The position numbers and the translations under genes were made by a program. The notes under the pieces were generated by a model. It did not search any database and was not told the origin of the DNA. It saw only the letters and a list, made by a program, of their open reading frames with translations. Positions 1 through 7,870 of a stretch of 10,023 bases of DNA are shown here, piece by piece (within the stretch, counting starts at the first letter, position 1; every line of letters starts with the position of its first letter). Source of the stretch: Spirogloea muscicola (taxonomy: Eukaryota; Streptophyta; Zygnematophyceae; Spirogloeales; Spirogloeaceae); assembly GCA_009602725.1 (NCBI GenBank), contig WELB01000224.1, forward strand, positions 129,053-139,075. Direction: 5' to 3'.

Positions 1-24
1 GGGGGGGGGGGGGGGGGGGGGGGG
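1..24. repeat. G homopolymer (24 G) at the window edge
   Basis: The window opens with 24 consecutive G residues followed by a purine-rich, G-rich stretch. It may be a real homopolymer or an assembly or sequencing artefact at a contig edge; the sequence alone cannot tell. Confidence 0.9.
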
Positions 25-306
25 AGAGGAGGCGCCGCCGGGCGGGCGGGGAGGCGCCCGGTCACGGATTGAGGGGACCGCGGGGAGGGGGGAAAGCCCC
101 GCCCCCGGAGGAGCGGGGCGTGGCGGGGCCCCCGCGGGCGGGTCCACGTCGCGACAAGGGCCTGTCCGGAGTGACCCCTCGGGCCCGCCACGCGGCAGCC
201 GCGCAGCTGACCACGCGGAGGCTCACTGTGCGCCTGCCCTGGCCAGGAGCTGTCAGTGGGCCGCGTGGCAGGAGGCGCACGGGCGGGGGGGGCGCGCCTG
301 CCCCGC

Positions 307-312
307 CACGTG
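307..312. promoter_or_regulatory. G-box CACGTG in an ABRE context
   Basis: The palindrome CACGTG is followed by TC, giving ACGTGTC at 308-314, which fits the plant abscisic-acid response element core ACGTGKC bound by bZIP factors. It lies about 485 bp before the USP start codon. Function is inferred from the motif only; GC-rich DNA raises the chance of finding it. Confidence 0.45.
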
Positions 313-347
313 TCCCGCAGGGTGCAGACCCGGCCGGCCGCTTGTGG

Positions 348-353
348 CACGTG
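348..353. promoter_or_regulatory. Second G-box CACGTG
   Basis: A second perfect CACGTG sits 41 bp downstream of the first, inside GGCACGTGCG. Paired ACGT elements are a known arrangement in ABA and stress promoters of land plants. A bZIP or bHLH site is inferred, not shown. Confidence 0.4.
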
Positions 354-711
354 CGAGGGGTCGCCCCCTCCGAAAAGCGTCGTCGAATGCCCTCGGGGCG
401 AGCTAAATGGAGAAATGGGGGCTTGCGAGGGGCGGCGAGCCGCGATTGGGTCGGACTCGCGGGCGGCCGGGTCCCGACAAAGCCGTGCCGCCGCGGCTCC
501 TGGCAGGGCCCCCCTGAGCCGGCGCCTCCGAGCTTGTCGCGGCGCGGCCGGGCCCGGCGCTACGCGACGCGGGGCGCCGCCCAGGGGCCCCTCCGATGCA
601 AAGCCGGGCCGGCCCCCCCCCCCTGCTGCCCTCCCCTCCTCCTCCTCCGCCACTCCGCCGTCGCCCGCCGCCCGAGCAGGACCTTCCTTGCCCGCCGCCA
701 CTCCCTCGCCA

Positions 712-744
712 GCCATTGCCATCGCCATCGCCATTGCCGTTGCC
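712..744 (+). repeat. Short hexamer-like repeat (GCCATY/GCCGTT)
   Basis: Five and a half imperfect copies of GCCATT, GCCATC or GCCGTT run in tandem just before the USP start codon, in the presumed 5' UTR. A simple microsatellite is the likeliest explanation. Confidence 0.7.
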
Positions 745-796
745 AGCGACGCTGCCGCGCTGCATCCGAGGGGGCCTCGGGCGAGCCGCGGAAGGC

Positions 797-1756
797 ATGG
801 CCGGCGGCGGCGGGACGGCCGTGGTGGTGACCAAGGAGACGGCGAGCAGCCTGGACGTGGTGCGGTGGGCGGCCGCCAACGCGGCGGCGCCCGGCGAGGC
901 CCTCACGCTGCTGCACGTCGTGGACCGGGTGCCGTGCCGCGACGGCTTCGAGGCGGACGTGCGGCCGAGCGAGGCGGGCGCCGCCGCCGTCGCCGCGCAC
1001 GTCCGGCACGTCATAACGCCATACCTCCACCAGCTCAAGGCCATCTGCGACGCCGTGCTGGGCGTCCCCGTGGACCTCAAGGTGGCGGTGGCCGACTGCG
1101 CGGGCGCCGGCATCGCCGCCGCGGCGGCGCAGCTCGGCGCGGCGGCGCTGGTGCTGGGGAAGACGCCGCTGGCGCTGTCGCGGCCGCGGGACTTTCTGGC
1201 GCGCGGCATGCGGGAGCTGGCGACGCGCGGCCTGGGCGAGCGCGCGCTGCACGTCCTCCGCCACCGCCCCGAGGCCTGCGCCGTGTTCGTCGTCCAGCGC
1301 GGCCGCCTGCTGTGCCACGCCGACGCCGGCTCGCAACAGCTCCACCACCACGCGGCCGGCCATGGCCACAGCTCGCGCACGCCGTCGCCGCCCATCTCGC
1401 GCACCTCCTCCATGGCGTCGTCGACCTCGTCCGGCGACGAGGCCACGCCCGAGGGCAGCCCGCCGCAGTCGTCCCTCCCGGTGCTGCCGTACTTCAAGGC
1501 CAAGGGCAGCCTGTGGCGGTCGCGCTCGCTGGACGCCGCGGGGCTGCACCCGCGGCCGCCGCCGCCGCCGCTGGTGCTGGCGCGGCAGGGTTCGTCGCAG
1601 TGCGCCAGCGACGAGGACCTGGACGACGCGGAGCAGATGGCCAGCCCGCTATTCCAGGCGCTGCGCCGCACCATCGAGCTGCGCAAGACCATCACTACCA
1701 CGGGCGCCGCTCGCAACAGCCACCGCGTGCTGCCCGACAACGTCGCCGCCGCTTGA
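797..1756 (+). CDS. Universal stress protein (USP) domain protein with Ser/Pro-rich C-terminal tail
   Basis: The product is 319 residues. Residues about 8-175 resemble the USP/adenine-nucleotide alpha-hydrolase-like fold as found in plant USP proteins and at the N-terminus of USP-linked receptor-like cytoplasmic kinases: a first strand TAVVVTKETASSLDVVRWA, a second strand ALTLLHVVDR, then AALVLGKTPLAL, and a closing strand CAVFVVQRGRLL. The classical G-x2-G-x9-G(S/T) ATP loop is not clearly kept, so nucleotide binding is uncertain. Residues about 190-319 are His-, Ser- and Pro-rich, with RTPSPP, RSRSLD and a PPPPP run, and end in a short basic helix-like piece LFQALRRTIELRKT. No kinase or U-box follows before the stop. 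The start at 797 has a good context (GGCATGGCC) and begins the domain cleanly; an in-frame ATG at 596 would add 67 Pro/Arg-rich residues. No intron is needed. Third codon positions are almost all G or C. Biochemical function is unknown; stress signalling is inferred from the family. Confidence 0.8.
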   Translation: MAGGGGTAVVVTKETASSLDVVRWAAANAAAPGEALTLLHVVDRVPCRDGFEADVRPSEAGAAAVAAHVRHVITPYLHQLKAICDAVLGVPVDLKVAVADCAGAGIAAAAAQLGAAALVLGKTPLALSRPRDFLARGMRELATRGLGERALHVLRHRPEACAVFVVQRGRLLCHADAGSQQLHHHAAGHGHSSRTPSPPISRTSSMASSTSSGDEATPEGSPPQSSLPVLPYFKAKGSLWRSRSLDAAGLHPRPPPPPLVLARQGSSQCASDEDLDDAEQMASPLFQALRRTIELRKTITTTGAARNSHRVLPDNVAAA

Positions 1757-2186
1757 GGAGTCGTCGCCCCCCGCTTCAAGCTGGACGATGGCGCCACCGC
1801 TCGGGACTCACTCGTCTCTCATGGAGGCTCATGAGCAGAGTGACTCTCAGCAGCGCTCGACACAGACCCATGGTCCGTCCTCGATCGCACCATAGCTCGC
1901 TTGAGTGGCAAGTATCTATACCGCTGGCCACGCCAGTGGGAGGCCGGCCATCGGTCGGCGTAGCAGCCTCAGTAAGGTAGCAGCACAGTCCTCATAGTCG
2001 TAAGGTAGCAGCACAGACTGTACAGCGCAGTCCGACTAGTGACTGCCCCAACCAGTGCACTCTGAGATTGGCTGGCTCTTTGCCTGCCCATGCAGCCTTC
2101 AGTAGCCCCATCTGACACTCCATGTCACTACTCCTAAGCCCAATCAGATAGCCAACACTGTGGACCATAGACTCACTCATCAATCA
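1757..2186. other. Convergent intergenic space and USP 3' UTR
   Basis: About 430 bp separate the USP stop codon from the poly(A) signal of the opposite-strand peptidase gene. Base composition drops sharply from GC-rich to mixed between about 1760 and 1900. Apart from a 17-bp direct repeat (1972-2016) I see no gene. There is no AATAAA and no algal TGTAA on the plus strand here, so the USP poly(A) site is unplaced. Confidence 0.6.
1972..2016 (+). repeat. 17-bp direct repeat
   Basis: The 17-mer GTAAGGTAGCAGCACAG occurs exactly at 1972-1988 and again at 2000-2016, a period of 28 bp with a different 11-bp spacer. It lies between two convergent 3' ends. No function is known to me. Confidence 0.85.
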
Positions 2187-2192
2187 TTTATT
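2187..2192 (-). terminator. AATAAA polyadenylation signal of the M18 gene
   Basis: On the minus strand AATAAA lies about 147 bases after the TGA stop of the peptidase, in an AT-richer patch (TAGTAAATAAATG). Position and sequence fit a plant-type poly(A) signal. Many chlorophyte algae use TGTAA instead, which is not seen here. Confidence 0.5.
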
Positions 2193-2338
2193 TACTACAA
2201 GTGCTACTGAAGGAGCTTTCCAAAATTACTACCTCTACAGCAGAGCGCCTAGGCTAGGAAAGAAACGATATGAATGCCTGCAGCAGCAAAGAGTGATACT
2301 ATAGTGACTGCTTAGTCGAGAAAAGTCAGTATGGGACC

Positions 2339-5300
2339 TCAGTCATCGGTCACTTTTAAATCGATACCGCCATAGGATTCAAAGAAGGCTCGAAAGTGGA
2401 GGTAAGCATATGCCACATCGTCAACGCCGCACATCTCGCGCACGCTGTGCATGGACAGCTGCGGAGCACCGACGTCCACGGTCTTAACTCCCATTCCACT
2501 CGCCAGAATTGGCCCAATAGTTGACCCGCATCCCATGTCATTTCTTACAACAAAGTCCTGCGTGCCTCGTGGATCATGATGTGATCAGTCTTAGATGGGC
2601 GACCATACCCCGATCTTTTGCACAGGCCCTTTGCACAAAGAAACACTTGCAGAACGGAACGTGTGTGCATAGCTAGTGGTAGGTGCACTTGTCACACAAC
2701 AGTGGAGGGAAGGTGACGACGAGCTCTTCTTTCTTCACATAGACATCCCTATATCTACTGTCAGTTGTGATGCATGCAGAGGCAGCAAGTGCAGAGCAAA
2801 GATCGTGGCAAATCTGACCTGACATGGAATGTTGTGCAGTCGGCCAATCTCGCGGAACGAAAAGGACGTGACGGCATTGGTTGCGTAGCGCTGGTTGGCA
2901 TTAGTCTTGATCACCAAGCCTTTGTGGAGCTTTGGCTGGTGCGCCTCCTCGTGCTTGTCCTGTTTTAAGCCAGCAGTGTGCTCATGTTAGGAGCTAATTT
3001 GTTGAAAGGTAGCTACAGCAGAGAGTTGTTGTAGGTAGGTTAGCCTGACCACCAGCACAAGTTAGCAACTTTGCGATGGTTGTAACAAAGGGTTTTCGAG
3101 GGGTGCTTCAGCAGCAAACCACATAATTGGGGTGCAGGCAGTGGGCCATGTCTGCTGAGACAAGGAAGCTGTTCTGGACGGCGGTATTGTACAAGGCCTG
3201 CACGCAAAGGAGAGATAGCATGGCCTCAGGGCGCAACTGCTGTAAGCATGAAAGATTATCTACAAGTGGCCAGATTGTGCCACATGAGACAGCATGCATT
3301 ACAGGATATGTAGGAGAGAAGCTGGTGAACAAAACTGGTGCAAGTGTTACTAGGTGATGTTGAGCCCACAAGTTGGGGCACAGATGAAGGATCCAGGTTC
3401 AGGGCGTGGGCGACCTCTCTGCCTTTGGCCGGCGCGCTCTCAATGAAGGATGCGGTGACTCGCTGCAGCGTGTCCTGGAGCAGCGGTGACCCAGCACCCT
3501 GCGCCGATGCAGATCCCACCTCCTCGTGATCGAACAGCGCAACCAGCCGGACATGGAGTTCATGCTCCAGACTCCCGGGCTCCTTCACAGAGTCGATTAG
3601 AGCCTGCACAATGTGGCACACTGAGTCCTTCCATTTTCACCTGCAAACCTGTAGCTTCTGTTACTGCATCATCGGGCGACCTGTGACAAATTCTGCGCCC
3701 TTCTCAAGTGAAAAAAGAGCGTTGACATCTCAATTCGTTTCAATCCCTGTCGGCACTGTTGCAGTGCTACGTCAATAAAAGCAGTGCAGCAACTATGTGC
3801 TGTACTTAACGATGCTCCTTGTGGTCACCTTGAGAGAGCAGAAGGACATGCAGAGGTTGTCAAGGCGGCCAGAGAAGACAAACTCGCCCAGGACACCACC
3901 CAGAGCAGCCGGCTGCACATCGCACAGCTGCAGCTCAAAGTCGCAGATGTCCGCCACGTCACACTGTAGCTCCGCTGCAATTGCCTGCCAGCCATGTAAC
4001 CTGTAAGCGAGCTCACTTTGCGAGCCAGCGTTGCATGGCATCAGTTGGATGGCCAGTCAAGCTCGCACGTCACGCATTCTTGTGTTCTGCAGGCCAGACT
4101 TATGACTAGTCCAATACAGTTGACCCGCTTGAACCCTGGTGCGCAAACCTGCTGTCAACTGGTCAGGTCATGCTTCTTGTCTAAGTACTTGTAGGAGGAC
4201 TGGGTGGTGTGGCATGGCAGCCTCCTTGGATTCGCCCGCCGGCTGCCTGTCCTCGATCACGGGGACAGCTCCCACTTGGGTCACCTTGTCAAGCTCCGCC
4301 TGATTGCAAGGCCGGGCGGCACGACTGAGCATTCAACAACAGCTCTTGTGATCGGCAGCATTGCACTTTGCACATTCTGGAAGAAGCAAGCACCTTGATT
4401 GATGTTGCAAGGACGGGGGCGAGGTGCGTCTGTGTGTTGACTTTGAATCCCGTCTCATTCAACGTCCTAATATCACTCGGACTCAGATTCAGCTAGGCTA
4501 CAGGTTGCAATCAGGCTCTGCTTGTGGTCTGTAACAATCAGCGCACTTGCAGCTCATTGCTAAGGCACGTCCATAGCTTGACGTGCTCCAGAAGAGAGGA
4601 GACAGTGCAACAGCACTGCATTTGACCACGTCAGCTATGGTACATTGCCACAGGCAGGATGGTAGTGACTTGTGAGCCCTCTTAGCTTTACTCCACGCAC
4701 CTGTCAAGGTGGATTGCCAGGGTGGGAATGCGCAGGATCGGCCTCCCAATCTTGACCAGCTCATGACTGATGTACTCGACACCCTTACTTGTTTGTCGGC
4801 GGACGAGCACCTTGCCAGCAACGCCGAGGTCGCGGTCGAACCAGGTGTGCCACAGGCCGCCCCCATATGTCTGCACGCCGACCTGCAGGAATCCAGCCTT
4901 GCTGGCCTGCACTGCCGCATGAAGGAACGGCTGCTGACTTACCTCGTACACCCTACGCCTGATAACCTAAACATTGCGTGTGAGGCTGTAGTGCATACAA
5001 GCAAACTGTATATTCGGCTCCAAGCCCTGCATTTCTGGCCAAAGTAAACCCTTAGTACCTGCATTCCTGCCCAAAGCAAACTCAAGGCACCCGATGTAGA
5101 TCCTCGATACCCGATACGTCTATGTGATCAAGCCCAGAGTACCTGGCCTCGACACGGTCTTGCATGCAGGGGCTTGTGCAGAAAAGTGCAACCGTCATCT
5201 AGCTGGCGCAACTCTAGCAGGAGGCAGGAGTGGGCCGTGAGAGGAGGAACCGGCCAGACGAGCGTAGCGGACCTTGGAGATGGGCTTGAGCTTGGGGCAG

Positions 5301-6304
5301 GGGCTGTCAGTGTGCGCGCCTATCATGTAGAAGCCATCACCAGCCTCGTATCTGCGAACGAAAGTATGCTGCGGCAAGCTAGTTAGGATCGGTGCCCGTG
5401 AGCCATGGGGAAGGCTTGTGCCCTGAAGGTCAGCAGCTAGAGCATACCCAAGCCCGGCTTTTGGCCACCAATACTGGCAACATCAGCACTGCTGCGGAGG
5501 TTGTGAGTTGCCAGTCTGGCAGCAGCTTGGGATTTGGGGCGTTTCTCATGTCTTGTGAGTCAGATCGTGGACGGCTAATCCCTGGGCCAGGGTCAAGAGT
5601 TTCGGCAGAGAATGTGGGGAACCAGAGAGCCCAGGATCGACTAAGCACTTGCTAATGACGGCTGCAGACAGGGCCACAGGCGAGCGTGTGGACTCCAGAG
5701 GTCAGGGTTCGGGTTGCAGCGCCAGAATGCATGAAAGGACACCGACTTAAGAGGACCCACCACCGCAGCCCGGCACTTGAACGCCAACATTGCAGGAGGC
5801 AGATGCAGTCCTCCTTGACCATAACCATAACTCGACATGGCATGACGGTGTGTAAATTCTAGTATATGCGTGAAGAGGCTTTGCGTGGGGTACTTGAAGA
5901 CACATGCTCCTGTCGTCAAGTCAAGTGCCTGGGGGCCAGGATTCTCGTTCGGGCATTGATGTCAAGTTTCAGGACATCCAGGAAATCAAGGTTCATTGGG
6001 CGACTCGGAGCTCTGGACTCTCAGACGGCACTCCTCCAGAGTGCCAAGCTTGTCTATGGGCTGAGTGACGCAGGTGTTTACCCTTAGACCCTAGAGACCT
6101 AATTTTAACCCTAATCTGTAAACCTCAAACCCTAAGCTGAGGCGTCGGCGCGGGCAGCGCAGCGCACCGGCCGCCGACGGCGAAGGCGACGAGCGAGGAG
6201 CCGCCGCGCGTGAAGAAGTAGCGCCCGCCGTGTTGCAGGCCCCAGTCGGCGCCGCGCTCGGAGAGCTGCTCGAACCCCGCCTCCATGAGCCGCCTCCGGC
6301 ACTC
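2339..6304 (-). CDS. Aspartyl aminopeptidase (M18 family, DNPEP-like), multi-exon, N-terminal exon not located
   Basis: This zinc metallopeptidase removes N-terminal Asp or Glu from peptides, usually in the cytosol. Exons read from high to low coordinate: 6168-6304 ([20 protein letters not shown]), 5273-5351 (GAHTDSP), 4701-4906 ([26 protein letters not shown]), 4394-4466, 4189-4299, 3829-3984 ([14 protein letters not shown]), 3370-3603 ([15 protein letters not shown]), 3123-3197 (SADMAH, HPNY), 2819-2959 ([13 protein letters not shown]) and 2342-2557 ([21 protein letters not shown]), then TGA at 2339-2341. All introns are GT-AG and all phases join without a frameshift. The family metal ligands are all present: His in GAHTDSP, Asp in RLDN, the Glu pair in DHEEVGS, Asp in SADMAH and His in QLSMHS; the substrate-site His in LAIHLD is also kept. 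The visible part is about 476 residues. The usual N-terminal SPxPFHAV segment is missing, so one more 5' exon is expected. The 3370 boundary has an alternative at 3415. It is probably functional. Confidence 0.9.
4907..5272 (-). other. M18 intron with a short imperfect tandem repeat
   Basis: This 366-bp intron lies between KPISK (donor AAG|GTCCGC) and ASKAGF (acceptor AGTGCAG). Inside, a 23-bp motif, CTGCATTYCTGSCCAAAGYAAAC, is present at 5027-5049 and 5059-5081, a period of 32 bp with three mismatches. Nothing else recognisable. Confidence 0.7.
5352..6167 (-). other. Largest M18 intron (816 bp)
   Basis: The donor is CG|GTGCGC at 6167-6166 and the acceptor TTCGCAG at 5353-5352; they join phase 2 to phase 1 to give Arg in [10 protein letters not shown]. 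Short open frames on both strands inside it have no recognisable similarity. Its 5' end carries degenerate TTTAGGG-like motifs (6078-6136), listed separately. No RNA gene was seen. Confidence 0.75.
6078..6136 (+). repeat. Degenerate telomere-like CCCTAAA motifs
   Basis: On the plus strand TTTACCCTTAG, ACCCTAG, TAACCCTAA and AAACCCTAA follow one another with divergent spacers, about five partial matches to the plant/Chlorella telomere unit CCCTAAA. AAACCCTAA at 6127-6135 is also the plant telo-box found near transcription starts. It lies in the M18 intron just below the GC-rich exon. Confidence 0.55.
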
Positions 6305-6382
6305 CTCTGTGGAGGGTTCAGGGATTTAGGCTTTGGTGTGAGCGCCGTGCGAGCGCCGCGCTCACAGCTGAAGCTCCGGTCG

Positions 6383-6403
6383 CGGCGGCGGCGGCGGCGG
6401 CGG
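6383..6403 (+). repeat. (CGG)7 trinucleotide repeat
   Basis: Seven perfect CGG units on the plus strand. The reverse-complementary type of repeat lies at 6522-6545, so the two could pair as arms of a hairpin. Confidence 0.9.
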
Positions 6404-6521
6404 TGGCGTCGGCAGCGGGGGCGGCGGCAGCGACGGCGGCCCCTTCTGACGGCGCGCCGTCTAGCCGCCTCCAGAAGGCCGCGCTGCCATCTCACGGTCA
6501 TCACACCGCCGCCACCGCCAT

Positions 6522-6545
6522 CGCCGCCGCCGCCGCCGCCGCCGC
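6522..6545 (+). repeat. (CGC)8 trinucleotide repeat
   Basis: Eight perfect CGC units on the plus strand, immediately upstream of the candidate minus-strand ATG at 6521. They read as an Ala run on the minus strand. Confidence 0.9.
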
Positions 6546-6628
6546 AGAGGGCGCCGCGGCTCTCGGGGCGGCCCGAGCCCGGGGGACGTCCTAGGGTTCT
6601 GGTCCAGGGTTTGGAGCTCTGGGCCTGT

Positions 6629-6937
6629 CGTTATGGCACTACAGTGATCACCCCCGGGGCGACCAACTTCTTCCCATTCGCCATGGACGTATACGGCGGC
6701 TACGGAACGAAGTGGTCTAGCCTCCTCCATCGCCTGGCACTGCATGTCGATGCCCGCCGTAGTCGGGCGGGTAGCTAAGGGCATTCCAGTGTCCCTCAAG
6801 CCATCGTCGCATGCTATACAATGCTGCTATCATTGCGTCTACAGCGCTCCCAGGCACTTGCGATACACCAGCGTGCTGGGCGTGCATTAGCCCAGGCTAA
6901 TGGCTTCCGTGGTGGTGGTTTCGGCTCCTCGGCTTAG
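6629..6937 (+). pseudogene. Probable retroelement reverse-transcriptase C-terminal relic
   Basis: One plus-strand frame reads ATNFFPFAMDVYGGYG, then SSLLHRLA, a TAA stop at 6776-6778, and, still in the same frame, LLSLRLQRSQALAIHQRAG, ending at TAG 6935-6937. The order of an FxPFAxExxGG-like segment, a leucine-rich spacer and a SxxLQRxxA helix matches the end of polyproteins of retroelements common in algae, protists and plants, as I know the pattern. The reverse-transcriptase catalytic YxDD region is not visible here; the frame runs back into the GC-rich block without similarity. A single stop and loss of the rest point to an old fragment. Naming a retroelement class would need a profile search. 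It could also be a chance resemblance. Confidence 0.45.
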
Positions 6938-7099
6938 CTTGTCAGATATGCATGTGCTCACTCGGGGATATTAGTGTCCCCCTTAGCTCATTACCCCGTT
7001 AACAGGACATGTGGAGGGCTAGAACTGGCCTCCCTTTCAATTTCATGAGCATCGCGTGCCTCCCTGTGGGACTAGAGTCTCACGAGTCCGCTCAAGAAA

Positions 7100-7624
7100 G
7101 ACGCTTCCAGTGGGCGTGGCTGCGAGAGGCCAGCCCAGAGAAAGAATGATGTAAGGTCGAAGGGGCCAGAGTAAACTCAAAAGCAAACAGTAAATCGAGT
7201 GGCCACGAAGCACTCAGTAACCTCTTCTGAGCAGCCGCAGGCCCAAGAAACTAGCCTCCAAGTCTCCAAGGAAGGTTAATGGGGAAAAGCTCAATAAGGG
7301 AAAGAGCTGGAAGAGCCTCTACTGGAAGCGTCTTCTCCACTGGAAGAGTCTCGCTGTCTATGGGAGAGCTTTTTTCCTGGGCCAATCTCAGCTGTCGCCC
7401 TCTACTGGAATAGTCTCTCGCTTTAAGCTAGTTTAATCCAAGGGGCGATGGCTGTGCAAGGCCAGCCAAAGAAAGTGCAAGGACAAGTTCCGGAGGCGCC
7501 GGAAAGTGGTGGACCAAAAGCTCATCTAAGAGAGAAAGCGCGGCCAGATTGACTGGTGGCTGGGAAAGGCCAGCCCAAAAGAATGGACAAGGTCTGAGGG
7601 AGCTTGAGAAGCTCATCTAAGGAG
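7100..7624 (+). repeat. Cluster of degenerate interspersed short repeats
   Basis: Three motif types recur. CTGGAAGAGYCTC-like copies begin near 7308, 7323, 7340 and 7405, with an inverted copy, AGACGCTTCCAGT, at 7100-7112 that exactly reverse-complements ACTGGAAGCGTCT at 7321-7333. AGGCCAGCC(C)AAA(G)AA copies lie near 7128, 7459 and 7568. AAGCTCATCTAAG lies at 7518-7530 with a near copy at 7609-7621, and a shorter relative AAGCTCAATAAGG near 7277. The layout suggests decayed tandem units of about 90-110 bp. Confidence 0.55.
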
Positions 7625-7870
7625 TGGCATGAGACAAGTCAGCTACTTCATCTTTGCATCCCGGTACTTTAGCAATACATCCGCCTTGTACTCATGCTGG
7701 ATATGCAGCCAGTGCAATTGCTTTAGCTCTTCGGCACTCGTTGCTTAGGCCACTTCTACCAGCTGATGACTAGCCCCTAGGCAGCCTCTGCTGACTTTAA
7801 GCCACAACAGTTGTCCGCTGGCTGGTTAACGAAGCGCATGCAGGCTGCTCTGCGTATGTTCTTTAAGTTA

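Larger units (their letters stand above)
25..796 (+). promoter_or_regulatory. GC-rich upstream region and 5' UTR of the USP gene
   Basis: This stretch is strongly GC-rich with no convincing TATA box. It contains two CACGTG G-boxes (307-312 and 348-353), a pyrimidine-rich CCT/CTC tract near 618-660 resembling leaders of GC-rich plant genes, and a hexamer-like GCCATY run at 712-744. Long open frames cross it on both strands, but they are Arg/Pro/Ala-rich and look like by-products of the GC content. The transcription start is not visible. Confidence 0.55.
6305..6600 (-). promoter_or_regulatory. GC-rich 5' block of the M18 gene; candidate start exon or promoter
   Basis: The acceptor of the first recognised exon is the minus-strand CCACAGAG, used after either AG (exon end 6306 or 6304). 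Above it lies a GC-rich block with (CGG)7 at 6383-6403 and (CGC)8 at 6522-6545. A minus-strand ATG at 6521-6519 opens the five-codon exon MAVAA (6507-6521) with donor GTGTGA, which would join in frame to [11 protein letters not shown]. That gives a complete reading frame but omits the family's SPxPFH segment. Minus-strand AAACCCTGG and AACCCTAGG near 6591-6612 resemble plant leader sequences. The true 5' end is unresolved. Confidence 0.35.

Noticed and set aside
403-1797. 464-codon open frame on the minus strand opposite the USP gene
   Set aside because: Low-complexity product antisense to a recognised gene, expected where GC-rich codons lack stops on the other strand.
256-1980. 574-codon open frame on the plus strand over the USP gene
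   Set aside because: Arg/Ala/Pro-rich with no domain; it is a frame-shifted shadow of the GC-rich USP gene, whose own frame shows a recognisable fold.
2339-5351. Treating the M18 pieces as separate small genes or a broken pseudogene
   Set aside because: The pieces follow family order, borders are GT-AG and all phases agree, so one spliced gene explains them.
5392-6087. Open frames on both strands within the large M18 intron
   Set aside because: No motif, no coding-like composition, and they sit inside a well-supported intron.
6091-6504. 137-codon minus-strand frame across the M18 5' exon
   Set aside because: Arg-rich, and it reads the recognised exon in the wrong frame; the exon at 6168-6304 has clear M18 motifs in another frame.
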